A stretch of 64,000 bases of DNA from assembly GCA_964577315.1 (NCBI GenBank), contig CAZNYT010000003.1, forward strand, positions 6,687-70,686, given 5' to 3'. Both the position numbers and the translations under genes were made by a program. The notes under the pieces are model-generated. The model was not told the DNA's origin, did not search any database, and worked only from the letters and a program-made list of their open reading frames with translations. The stretch's first letter is position 1; every line of letters starts with the position of its first letter. This DNA comes from Desulfonatronospira sp964577315 (GTDB taxonomy: Bacteria; Desulfobacterota; Desulfovibrionia; Desulfovibrionales; Desulfonatronovibrionaceae). Positions 1 to 8,137 of this stretch are shown here, piece by piece.

Positions 1-369
1 ATTACCATGACCCAGGCGGACCATTCCTCGGATCAGGGCTCCTGCGTGGGCTTTATAATAACGTTACCCGGGGGCGGACCATGTGTCTATCATGCCGGGG
101 ATACCGGCATATTTGCCACTATGCAGCTTTGGGGGGAACTGTATGATATTGATGTGGCCATACTGCCCATTGGCGGGGTGTTTACCATGGATCCCAGGCA
201 AGGGGCCCTGGCTTGCAACCTGTTGAAATGCAAAAAAGTGGTGCCCATGCACTGGGGGTCTTTTCCGGTTCTGGAGCAGAACACCGAGAATTTCAGGGAA
301 GAACTAAAGCAAAGAGCCCCCCAAACCGAGCTCATTTCCATGCAGCCCGGGGAAAAGGTTTCTTTATAA
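1..369 (+). CDS. UPF0173-type metal-dependent hydrolase, 3' fragment
   Basis: This is the C-terminal part of a metallo-beta-lactamase-fold hydrolase; the open frame runs off the left edge of the window, so the true start is outside. Visible are a TQADHSS stretch, the HAGDTGIF strand-loop with a metal-binding Asp, and PMHWGSFP with a late metal-ligand His, an order typical of the UPF0173 group of small hydrolases (about 210-230 aa when complete). The substrate of this family is unknown. The gene ends 3 bases before a strong hairpin shared with the convergent CheX-type gene. The family assignment is fairly sure; no specific function can be given. Confidence 0.8.
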   Translation: MTMTQADHSSDQGSCVGFIITLPGGGPCVYHAGDTGIFATMQLWGELYDIDVAILPIGGVFTMDPRQGALACNLLKCKKVVPMHWGSFPVLEQNTENFREELKQRAPQTELISMQPGEKVSL

Positions 370-372
370 CCA

Positions 373-409
373 GACACGGCTGCCGCTTTTTTGAGGCGGC
401 AGCCGTGTC
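373..409. terminator. Bidirectional hairpin terminator
   Basis: A perfect 14-bp inverted repeat (373-386 pairs with 396-409) with a T-rich loop lies between two convergent genes. The minus-strand gene's stop codon (408-410) overlaps the right arm. Confidence 0.7.
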
Positions 410-884
410 AGCTGAAACAGATCTCCACGGTTAGAGGACCACCATCGGTCTCGAAGGGGATGGCTAAAATGGCAGAGGAGGATACGTGGCGTATGCTGTG
501 GTCTTTGCCAGTCACCACGGTGGGGATGGAGGCCTCAAATTCCATGTCCACTTCAGCCAGGCCCTTTCTGGCTTGCCCGGAAATCATGTTGGTGAGCTCA
601 CCCACGGCATCTGCCACTTCATTGGTTACTTCCTGGTAATCTTCACCCAACATGTTATTGATAATTGCTAGCACGGAATCGTGGGTAAAACTTACTGACA
701 TGGTTCCCTTGCTACTGCCGGTGGTGCTGGAAAAGCCTATAACCCCGGAAATATCCCCTTTGGCAGTGTTATCCTGTTTCACATAGGCCTTGCCCGGCTT
801 GGCCTCAACCATGGCCATGGTTCCCAGCACATTCAGCACTGAATTCACGAACGTTTGGATCACCTCTTTTACCTTTTGTTCCAT
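408..884 (-). CDS. CheX-family chemotaxis phosphatase-like protein
   Basis: A 158-aa protein of the CheX/CheC superfamily, whose members dephosphorylate CheY~P or, as stand-alone proteins, associate with response regulators. It shows the family's ExxN signature in the segment VGELTNMISGQARKGL (about residues 91-106), where Glu and Asn position the attacking water in characterised CheX. No membrane segment or signal peptide is present, so it is cytoplasmic. It stands alone with no che operon beside it, so its partner CheY is not identified here. Start at the ATG preceded by an AGGATG-like ribosome-binding sequence. Confidence 0.82.
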   Translation of the reverse strand: MEQKVKEVIQTFVNSVLNVLGTMAMVEAKPGKAYVKQDNTAKGDISGVIGFSSTTGSSKGTMSVSFTHDSVLAIINNMLGEDYQEVTNEVADAVGELTNMISGQARKGLAEVDMEFEASIPTVVTGKDHSIRHVSSSAILAIPFETDGGPLTVEICFS

Positions 885-1347
885 CCATACATCCTAATGC
901 TTGACTATTTAAACGAGTTACCCTGTTAGATGCGTCTGCAAAAAGTCTTTTTGCAGACGCCAGAAGTCAGAACAATCAAAGAGTTTTGATATTAGAAGAT
1001 AATTACTATAACCAGAATTTAGATTTTTTGCAGGCACGTCCTGTTAATAAGGTTGAAAATACCCCATTAAACATACAATTCTTTCTTGAACAAGAAGTGA
1101 TCGGACGGGGTCTGTAAGTGGTGTAAGTTCCACTTATATATATTTTTGGATTAAGTCAATTTATTGCTGCCAAGGCCGCTTTTCCTATCTTGACCTGGAA
1201 TGGGCATTTAACTACTATTGAAGTTTGATCTTTACAAGATTCCCAGAATAAGGTTTTTCCTGCTGAATTTGACGTGTGCTTGGGAGCTAGGGGCCAAGGG
1301 TTTCCTTTTGCACAGAATTGAGTACAATTTAAAACAAGGAGTCAATC
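885..1347. other. Intergenic region with two hairpins, no gene seen
   Basis: A 463-base gap between the divergent CheX-type and LapA genes. It holds a perfect 29-base palindrome (932-960) and a smaller 7-bp hairpin (1115-1136). Otherwise it is AT-rich, and no convincing reading frame was found. Confidence 0.6.
932..960. repeat. Perfect 29-base palindrome (14-bp arms)
   Basis: The arms GCGTCTGCAAAAAG and CTTTTTGCAGACGC flank a single T. It lies about 50 bases upstream of the CheX-type start codon. It could be a terminator, a transcription-factor site or an extrusion site; nothing in the sequence decides. Confidence 0.6.
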
Positions 1348-1710
1348 ATGCGCTATATCAGGGTACTCGCGTTGATTTTGCTATTTTTCTTTTCCATGCT
1401 TTTCTTTGTTCAGAATCACGAGCTTTTATCCACCACAGTCAGGTTGCATCTGGAGATATTCGGCACCAGATTTACCAGCCAGGAAATCCCGTATTATCTT
1501 ATTGTTCTTATTGGTTTCCTGGCGGGAGGGTTTATCTCCCTAATATATCTTCTTGCAGAGAAAATCCGCATGAGCAATGAATTAAAAAGATGCAAGGTTA
1601 AGATCAAGGATTTGGAAGAGGAAGTCAATTCTTTGCGCAACATGCCCCTGGAGCAGGATCGTTTTGGTCTGGAGGGCTCTTCCAAGGAAGGCAGTGAGGA
1701 AAACCGCTGA
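1348..1710 (+). CDS. lapA: LapA-domain membrane protein
   Basis: A 120-aa inner-membrane protein with two predicted transmembrane helices (about residues 5-22 and 48-70) joined by a short periplasmic loop, followed by a cytoplasmic charged coiled-coil tail (about 75-105). This matches the LapA (DUF1049) family, which partners LapB in controlling lipopolysaccharide synthesis in E. coli. The start is supported by AAGGAG six bases upstream. A TPR protein resembling LapB follows at 1928, the usual partner, though 217 bases separate them. The tail after residue 105 is variable and low-complexity. Confidence 0.82.
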   Translation: MRYIRVLALILLFFFSMLFFVQNHELLSTTVRLHLEIFGTRFTSQEIPYYLIVLIGFLAGGFISLIYLLAEKIRMSNELKRCKVKIKDLEEEVNSLRNMPLEQDRFGLEGSSKEGSEENR

Positions 1711-1927
1711 TTGTCTCTTTTGCAGAGTGTTTTAGGAGCGTATATTTTGAGGTTCATGTAAGAGAAATTATATGGTTCTGCCGGAAGCCAATAGCACGCT
1801 ACATTGCCTCAAGCAGAGACAGTGGTGATGGGATCGAGAGTATCTACCTGAATAATGGAAAAATTCGCACTAGATTTAATCCAAGAGTTTCTAAGTCGGG
1901 TTCAGCAGGGGGGCCTTTGGTCCAGAT

Positions 1928-3043
1928 ATGTTCTACTGGCTGCAAAACATCAAGAGCAGACTTAAAGAACAGAAGTCTTCCATACTCTATTTACAAGAAG
2001 GTTTTCTCGCGCCTTCCCAGGATACCTTTGCCGCCATTGGGGAATTAAGCCGCGTTGTACGCAACAATCCGGACGCGGTAGGAATATACCTGGCATTGGG
2101 CAATCTGTTCCGCTCTCAGGGAGAGTTGGAACGCGCCATCCAGATCCGCACCAACCTGATTGCCCGACCTCAACTGGATTCATCCTTCAAGGCCAAGGCA
2201 TGGTATGAGTTAGCCCTGGATTTTAAGCGGGCAGGCATTCTGGACAGGGCTCAATCCGCCCTGGAACATGCCCACGAGATGGCGGGCAACGATCCAGCCA
2301 TTATTAAGGAAATGGCCCAGTTGTATGCCGAAGCTAACCAGTACCAAAAAGCAGCGCAGTATTATGCTCTATTGAATCAGCCCCTCCCCCAGGCCCATTA
2401 CTTGGTTAAAGCCGCTCGAAGTCAGGGAAGCAGCCAGGATCTCAAGGAAGGATACGGGCTTATTGAAAAGGCCCTCAAGGTTTATCCCGGCTCTGTGGAA
2501 GCCTGGTTGGAAATTATCTGCCGGGATTACCAGTATGAACAATGGAGCAGTCTGCGCTTCGATTTGAAAAACGCCTTGCGGAAAGTAGCCCCGGAAATGC
2601 GTTTCGTGCTTTTGGAAGGGTTGTTTCAGTACATAAAAAAATATTTTGATGCCCGGAACAAGAATTACGTGCAGGAAGAATGCGCTCAGATTGTAAGGGA
2701 TGTTGTACATCAATTGGACCAGGATCTTGTACTCTGTTACTATTGTGCCCTGTTCCTCAAGCAGTCCGGCCGGGTCCAAGAGTGCCAGGAATGGCTGGAA
2801 AGGGCGCTGGTACTTGGTCCCAATTTCTGGCCTGCCAGGCTGGAAATCCTGGAGCTCACCCAGCAGGATCAGATCCTGACTGAAAGCTTTAAGAATCAGC
2901 TCCTTTTTTTCACCCAAAAGGCTAAGCACGTGAAAAGATTTTTATGCAAGAGATGTGGATTGAAAAGGGAACAAATCTTCTTTTTCTGTCCCAAGTGCCA
3001 TAGTTGGCATTCTATTTCCTTTAGGACCCAGCTTGGCGAATAG
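1928..3043 (+). CDS. lapB: LapB-like TPR protein with rubredoxin-type zinc site
   Basis: A 371-aa protein made of tetratricopeptide repeats, ending in a rubredoxin-like metal knuckle CxxCG...CPxCxxW at about residues 342-361. In E. coli LapB this knuckle with the TPRs recruits FtsH to degrade LpxC. The early segment LALGNLFRSQGELERAI matches the LapB family closely. Unlike E. coli LapB, the protein lacks an N-terminal membrane anchor: the first 25 residues are polar. No alternative upstream start is available because an in-frame stop (TAA at 1892) is followed only by non-start codons. Membrane association might be supplied by the neighbouring LapA homologue; that is inference. Confidence 0.78.
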   Translation: MFYWLQNIKSRLKEQKSSILYLQEGFLAPSQDTFAAIGELSRVVRNNPDAVGIYLALGNLFRSQGELERAIQIRTNLIARPQLDSSFKAKAWYELALDFKRAGILDRAQSALEHAHEMAGNDPAIIKEMAQLYAEANQYQKAAQYYALLNQPLPQAHYLVKAARSQGSSQDLKEGYGLIEKALKVYPGSVEAWLEIICRDYQYEQWSSLRFDLKNALRKVAPEMRFVLLEGLFQYIKKYFDARNKNYVQEECAQIVRDVVHQLDQDLVLCYYCALFLKQSGRVQECQEWLERALVLGPNFWPARLEILELTQQDQILTESFKNQLLFFTQKAKHVKRFLCKRCGLKREQIFFFCPKCHSWHSISFRTQLGE

Positions 3044-3050
3044 CAGCTAA

Positions 3051-3148
3051 GCAACTGCTATTCATCATGTTTCACCCAAACTATTCACCGGTTTTTTGAG
3101 TGCTTTAGCCGGGAGGCACTGCACGCAAACAGATCCTGTTAATAGTTG
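3051..3148 (+). repeat. Dispersed repeat, long copy 1
   Basis: A diverged full-length member of the ATTCACCA repeat family. The left end begins GCAACTGCTATTCATCATGT, a second ACTATTCACCGG follows at about 3079, the centre is GGGAGGCAC, and the right end is AATAGTTG. It begins 8 bases after the lapB stop and ends 27 bases before mutS. It has the same orientation as the copy at 31178. Confidence 0.75.
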
Positions 3149-3175
3149 TGCAGATAATAGGTAAAAGATTAACAT

Positions 3176-5869
3176 ATGTCGCTAGCTACCAATTCCCAGA
3201 ACGCTGCACAAGATATGAAACTTACCCCCATGCTGGAGCAGTACCTGCAGATAAAGCAGGAATACCCTGGGTGCTTGCTTTTTTTTCGTATGGGGGATTT
3301 TTATGAACTTTTTTTCGAGGACGCAGAAACCGCTGCCCGGGAGCTTCAAATTACCCTGACCGCCCGCAAGCCCAACGCTGAAACCAAGGTTCCCATGTGC
3401 GGGGTACCGTGCCACGCTTGCGAAGAGTACCTCCGTCAACTACTGGAGAAAGGGTACAAGGTGGCGGTATGCGATCAGGTGGAGGATCCCGCAGCTGCCA
3501 AGGGACTGGTCAAGAGGGAAGTAACCCGAGTTCTCACCCCTGGTACAGTGGTTGAAGACAACAGTCTTGCTGCCAAGGAAAACAACTATTTGGGCGCCCT
3601 GTACTGGGATCATTCCAAACATCAGGGAGGCCTGGCCTGGGCAGATTTTTCCACAGGGGAATGGACGGGGATGGAACTCAAGAACGAGGACGAACTGTGG
3701 CAGTGGCTGCAAAAGATCGGGGCCTCAGAGATTCTTATTCCCCAGGGTTACGAGCCTCCTAGGGCACACGTTTCCCTTAGCCACAAGATCAATTACGTGC
3801 CTTCTGGTTCCTATTTTGAGCTGCGTTCCGCACGGGATTTGCTCCTCAAATCCCAGCAGGCCTCTTCCCTGCAAGTGATGGATCTTGAGGACAAACCCTT
3901 CTTGACTCGGGCCTGCGGTGCGATCCTAATGTATCTGGTCCAGACCCACAAGAAGGAACTTACCCACCTGGCCCCGTTCCGGCCCTTGAAGCTTTCCAGA
4001 TACCTTTACCTGGACGAGGTTACTATAAGGAATCTAGAGCTTTTTCAAACACTAGGGGGGCAAAAGGGACCGGGAACCTTGCTCCATGTTCTGGATCGGA
4101 CCCTGACCCCCATGGGGGGGCGCTACCTTCAAAATCGCCTGCGACAGCCATGGAAGGAGTTGGAGCCCATTTTGAGAAATCAAAGCGCGGTGGAGGCTTT
4201 TTCCCGGGATAATCATCTGCGCAGCCAGGTTCGCAATGAGCTGCGACAGGCCCTGGACCTGGAAAGGCTTAGCACCCGCATTTCCATAAACAGGTGTACT
4301 CCCAGGGACTTTGCCTCCTTGAAGCAATCCTTGCTGGTCCTGCCCCAACTGAGACAAGTCCTCAAGGATTCAATGAACCAGCCTCCAGATCTCTTGCGGG
4401 AAATTCTTAAGGACTGGGATGATCTGGAGGATGTGGCTTCCACTCTGGAACGGGCCCTTGTGGAGAATCCTCCTCACCTTGTCACCGAAGGCGGGATATT
4501 CAAGCCAGGATACGACCCGGACCTGGACGAGATGATTGACCTTGCGGATCACGGAGAGAGCAAACTTCAGGAGCTTTTGGAAAGGGAAAGGAGCGAGAAC
4601 CAGCTGCCCAAGCTGAAACTTGGCTACAACCGGGTGTTCGGGTATTACTTCGAGCTATCCAAAGCGGTCAAGGAACAAGTCCCGCAACATTTTGAACGTC
4701 GTCAGACCCTGGCTGCTTCGGAACGCTACCTTACTGCGGAACTCAAGGACCTGGAAAACAGCATCCTGAGTGCCGCGGAAAAGCGCAAGTCCCGGGAGTT
4801 CGAGCTCTTTACCGGGCTCAGGGAGTTTCTAGCCGGGCAGAACGAGAGGTTGAAAAAGATGTCCGCGGCCCTGGCCCGAGTGGATTACTGGCAGGGCCTG
4901 GCCCAGGCCGCCAGGGAATGGGAGTGGACCAAGCCTGAGCTGGACCGGGAGCTGAACCTGAGGATCAAGCAGGGGAGGCATCCTGCTATAGAGGCCATTC
5001 AGGGACGTTCGGATTACGTCCCCAACGATCTGTACATGGATGACTCCTCCCGGATCCACTTGATTACCGGGCCCAACATGGCCGGGAAGTCCACAGTCCT
5101 GAGGCAAACTGCCATAATTGCGGTCTTGGCTCAGATGGGTGCCTTCGTTCCTGCCAAGGAGGCCCAGCTGGGTCTGTGTGACAGGATTTTTTCCCGGGTC
5201 GGGGCCTCGGACAACCTGGCCCAGGGCCAGAGCACCTTTATGGTGGAAATGACCGAAACCGCGCGCATACTTCGGCAGGCCACCAAAAGGAGCCTGGTAA
5301 TTCTGGATGAAATAGGCAGAGGCACCAGTACCTACGACGGCCTGGCCCTAGCTTGGGCCGTGGTGGAAGAACTCAGCCAAAAGCACGACGGTATTCGTAC
5401 CTTGTTCGCCACCCATTACCATGAACTAACCAACCTGGAGCAGAAAATATCCATCCTCAAGAACTACAATATCGCGGTTAAGGAATGGAAAAAGGAGATC
5501 GTTTTTCTGCGCCGAATGGTTCCGGGTCCCGCGGATAAAAGCTACGGGATCGAGGTGGCCCGTCTGGCGGGGGTCCCGGATAAAGTGGTCCAGAGAGCCA
5601 AGGAGATTCTTTCCGGGCTGGAAAAACCTAAAGAGCGCAAGGCAGTGGTCAAGGAACACCAAAAAACCCTTTTTGACGAGGGCATGTCCTGGCAGACCTC
5701 ACAGAAATCATCGCCCCGGGACAAGCAACATGATTGGCTGGTTTCCCAGCTGAGCAGCCTGGACATCAACAACTTGACCCCTTTGGAGGCCCTGAATACC
5801 CTGGCCAAGTGGAAGCAAGAGCTGGACGGAAAATCCAGTGATTCAGAGATTCAGGATTCAGGGGTTTAG
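3176..5869 (+). CDS. mutS: DNA mismatch repair ATPase MutS
   Basis: An 897-aa full-length MutS, which binds mismatches and starts mismatch repair with MutL. The N-terminal mismatch-binding motif with the Phe-x-Glu element is visible (FFRMGDFYELFFEDA, about residues 37-51). It is followed by the connector, lever and clamp regions (QLPKLKLGYNRVFGYYFELS near 475). The C-terminal ABC ATPase carries the Walker A GPNMAGKST (about 633), Walker B DEIGRGTSTYDG (about 710) and ATHYHEL. A short variable tail ends the protein. The ribosome-binding site before the ATG is weak; a second ATG 39 bases further on is an alternative. No mutL lies in the window. Confidence 0.97.
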   Translation: MSLATNSQNAAQDMKLTPMLEQYLQIKQEYPGCLLFFRMGDFYELFFEDAETAARELQITLTARKPNAETKVPMCGVPCHACEEYLRQLLEKGYKVAVCDQVEDPAAAKGLVKREVTRVLTPGTVVEDNSLAAKENNYLGALYWDHSKHQGGLAWADFSTGEWTGMELKNEDELWQWLQKIGASEILIPQGYEPPRAHVSLSHKINYVPSGSYFELRSARDLLLKSQQASSLQVMDLEDKPFLTRACGAILMYLVQTHKKELTHLAPFRPLKLSRYLYLDEVTIRNLELFQTLGGQKGPGTLLHVLDRTLTPMGGRYLQNRLRQPWKELEPILRNQSAVEAFSRDNHLRSQVRNELRQALDLERLSTRISINRCTPRDFASLKQSLLVLPQLRQVLKDSMNQPPDLLREILKDWDDLEDVASTLERALVENPPHLVTEGGIFKPGYDPDLDEMIDLADHGESKLQELLERERSENQLPKLKLGYNRVFGYYFELSKAVKEQVPQHFERRQTLAASERYLTAELKDLENSILSAAEKRKSREFELFTGLREFLAGQNERLKKMSAALARVDYWQGLAQAAREWEWTKPELDRELNLRIKQGRHPAIEAIQGRSDYVPNDLYMDDSSRIHLITGPNMAGKSTVLRQTAIIAVLAQMGAFVPAKEAQLGLCDRIFSRVGASDNLAQGQSTFMVEMTETARILRQATKRSLVILDEIGRGTSTYDGLALAWAVVEELSQKHDGIRTLFATHYHELTNLEQKISILKNYNIAVKEWKKEIVFLRRMVPGPADKSYGIEVARLAGVPDKVVQRAKEILSGLEKPKERKAVVKEHQKTLFDEGMSWQTSQKSSPRDKQHDWLVSQLSSLDINNLTPLEALNTLAKWKQELDGKSSDSEIQDSGV

Positions 5870-5916
5870 GTATTCTGGATCAGTAGTCAGTAAGGAAATT
5901 TTTAGGTAACCATATT

Positions 5917-6354
5917 GCATCTATTCACCAAATCTGCTTAGGCCCAAGCCTAAGATATTTTTAGCTCTCGCCGCTACGCTAGAGGCACCCAGTTAAATAC
6001 CCCAGAGGGGACCTCGATTTAACCGGGCAAGCAGAGGACGCAGAGAGAAGAGGTATTTTTCATTGCCTTGAGCCTGGGCAATGAAAAGGCTCTCGCCCCT
6101 GCGGGGGAGCTTGTTATTCATATACACCGGCTGGTGGATATGAATATTTACTTCTCTCCTCCCAAGCTCTGCTTGCCCAGTGAACCCGGGTTCCCTTTCA
6201 AGGGTGCTTGCCTGGTGAAATAGACGGAGTCTCAGCGCAGCTGATTTCACCGGGTTTCACCGGGGCGCCTCTAGGGCCGGCAGGCCCGGGCGTGAGATAT
6301 TCTCTTCTTTACGTGAGCTGTGAATACTTTAAGTGGAATGTGGTGAATAGATGC
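5917..6354. repeat. 438-bp nested palindromic element with 14-bp terminal inverted repeats
   Basis: The ends are perfect inverted repeats (GCATCTATTCACCA at 5917-5930; its complement at 6341-6354) and belong to the same motif family as the shorter dispersed repeats. Inside are nested hairpins: 5938-5955 (7-bp arms), 6025-6036 with 6167-6178 (perfect 12 bp), 6060-6083, 6115-6148 and a GAACCCGGGTTC palindrome at 6183-6194. The regions around 5955-6000 and 6255-6300 also resemble each other as inverted copies. No reading frame is convincing. It looks like a non-autonomous mobile element or a very large folded RNA, filling the space between mutS and a lipoprotein gene. Confidence 0.75.
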
Positions 6355-6382
6355 CCATATTTTACATCTTTAAAGGGTTGAA

Positions 6383-6823
6383 TTGGGTGTTATGGATATC
6401 AATATGAAGCACTGGATGTATGTTCTTCTGGCGGTTTTACTCCTAGTGACAGCCGGATGCGGGAAAAAAGTCTGGCCAGAGCCGGATGCCCAGGAGGAGA
6501 AATTTGCGCTGCAGATTGAAAACTCAGAAATAGATAACTCGTGCCTGGAAATCCAGGCGGTGATCTCCGGCAATTACCGCAACCTTGCCGGGCTGGTTCT
6601 GGAACTGGAAGAAGCGGATGAGCCTTGTCCAGGTTGCCCCTTAAGAGTAGATCAAACCGTTAATTTTGGCATGAACTCCCCCCATGTAGAGCGCCAGGAT
6701 GAACGTATTCAGATCTCTTATTGCGGGGTGGATCCCAAGAAGTATATCCGGTTTCGATTGGTGGGCAGTAATGTTTACTCCCAGATCAGCGAAGCACAAT
6801 CCGAGGTGAAACAACTTTATTAA
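6383..6823 (+). CDS. Small lipoprotein of unknown function
   Basis: A 146-aa protein (139 aa if the ATG at 6404 is used) with a lipoprotein signal: a short basic start, a hydrophobic run and the lipobox LVTAGC. The mature part contains a CPGC pair and no known domain that I recognise. Starts are uncertain: TTG at 6383 has AAAGGG five bases upstream, while ATG at 6392 or 6404 gives a more typical signal-peptide length. It is 44 bases upstream of lysA and probably co-transcribed. It probably sits in the periplasm anchored to a membrane. Confidence 0.7.
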   Translation: MGVMDINMKHWMYVLLAVLLLVTAGCGKKVWPEPDAQEEKFALQIENSEIDNSCLEIQAVISGNYRNLAGLVLELEEADEPCPGCPLRVDQTVNFGMNSPHVERQDERIQISYCGVDPKKYIRFRLVGSNVYSQISEAQSEVKQLY

Positions 6824-6867
6824 CCCTTAACTGTGCCGGGATGGCATTTTTTTGATCAGGAGCATGC

Positions 6868-8115
6868 ATGCATTATTTCGAGTATAGGGAAGGTGAGCTA
6901 TTTGCTGAAGACGTAAGCGTTAAGGAACTTGTCCGGGAATTCGATACCCCTTTGTATATCTATTCCGCCAAAACCCTGCGCAGGCATTTTGAGGCTTTTG
7001 ACTCCGCTTTTGCCGGTATCAGGCACCTGACATGCTATTCGGTCAAGTCCAATTCCAATATATGTGTGCTCAAGCTCTTGAAAGAGATGGGCTCGGGCAT
7101 GGATATAGTCTCCGGAGGAGAGTTGTTCAGGGCCTTGAAGGCAGGGATAGATCCTCAAAAAATCGTTTATTCCGGTGTGGGCAAGCGGGAGCACGAAATC
7201 CGGGAAGCGCTTCTTGCCAATATTTTGATGTTCAATGTAGAATCCAGGCAGGAACTGGAAAAAATCAATCAAGTAGCCGGGGAGTTGGAGATGCAGGCCA
7301 GGATCAGCCTGCGCATCAATCCGGATGTGGATCCCCAGACCCATCCCTATATCTCTACCGGTCTCAAGAAAAACAAGTTCGGCCTGGAGCTGGAACAGGC
7401 TTTGGAATCCTATAAGCTGGCCAGGGACCTGCCCAATATTGAGCCAGTGGGCATAGATTGCCACATTGGCTCCCAGTTGACCAGTGTAGAGCCCTTCCTG
7501 GAGGCCCTGGAGCGCATAAAGCTCTTTTACGGCCAGCTACAGGACATGGGCCTGGATATCAAGTACCTGGATCTGGGGGGCGGCTTGGGAATAACCTACG
7601 ATCAGGAGGATCCCCCTCATCCCCAGGAATTCGGCAAGGCGGTGCAGGAAAGCCTAAAAAACATGGATCTTACCCTGATTCTGGAGCCCGGCCGGGTCAT
7701 ATCCGGCAATGCCGGGATCATGGTCACCCGGGTGCTGTATACCAAGGGAACTCCCTCCAAAAATTTCGTGATCGTGGATGCGGCCATGAACGACTTGTTA
7801 AGGCCGTCGCTTTACGGTGCCTACCATCGCTTGGAATCCGTGTACAAAAAAGACGGCCCCTTGCACACCGCGGATGTAGTGGGGCCCATTTGCGAAACCG
7901 GGGATTTTCTGGCCCAGGACAGGGAGATACCCGAGCTTGTCCCGGATGACTTGCTGGCTTTCTTTTCATCCGGGGCCTACGGTTTCACCATGGCTTCCCA
8001 GTACAATTCCCGGGGACGGCCAGCCGAGATCCTGGTGGACGGGGATCAGATCACCCTGGCTAGGCGAAGAGAAGTCTATTTTGATCTATTGCAACTGGAA
8101 GAGCAATGCTTTTAG
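6868..8115 (+). CDS. lysA: Diaminopimelate decarboxylase
   Basis: A 415-aa PLP enzyme catalysing the last step of lysine synthesis, meso-diaminopimelate to lysine plus CO2. Family signatures are the PLP-lysine in CYSVKSN (Lys near residue 57), HIGSQ (about 200), the phosphate-binding GGGLG, the EPGR motif and the C-terminal CETGDF that completes the active site across the dimer. AGGAG five bases upstream supports the ATG. The gene is followed 22 bases later by the SucC-SucD-like fusion and is probably in one transcript with it. Other pathway genes in the window are dapL, dapF and dapA. Confidence 0.96.
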   Translation: MHYFEYREGELFAEDVSVKELVREFDTPLYIYSAKTLRRHFEAFDSAFAGIRHLTCYSVKSNSNICVLKLLKEMGSGMDIVSGGELFRALKAGIDPQKIVYSGVGKREHEIREALLANILMFNVESRQELEKINQVAGELEMQARISLRINPDVDPQTHPYISTGLKKNKFGLELEQALESYKLARDLPNIEPVGIDCHIGSQLTSVEPFLEALERIKLFYGQLQDMGLDIKYLDLGGGLGITYDQEDPPHPQEFGKAVQESLKNMDLTLILEPGRVISGNAGIMVTRVLYTKGTPSKNFVIVDAAMNDLLRPSLYGAYHRLESVYKKDGPLHTADVVGPICETGDFLAQDREIPELVPDDLLAFFSSGAYGFTMASQYNSRGRPAEILVDGDQITLARRREVYFDLLQLEEQCF

Positions 8116-8137
8116 CAAGTAGGGCAGGAGTAGCGGA

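Noticed and set aside
1218..1580. 120-aa frame upstream of and overlapping lapA
   Set aside because: Overlaps lapA, which has better start, ribosome-binding site and domain evidence.
1740..1927. Open stretch in another frame between LapA and LapB genes (…GIESIYLNNGKIRTRFNP…)
   Set aside because: It has no start codon with support, runs through the lapB start in another frame and resembles no family I know.
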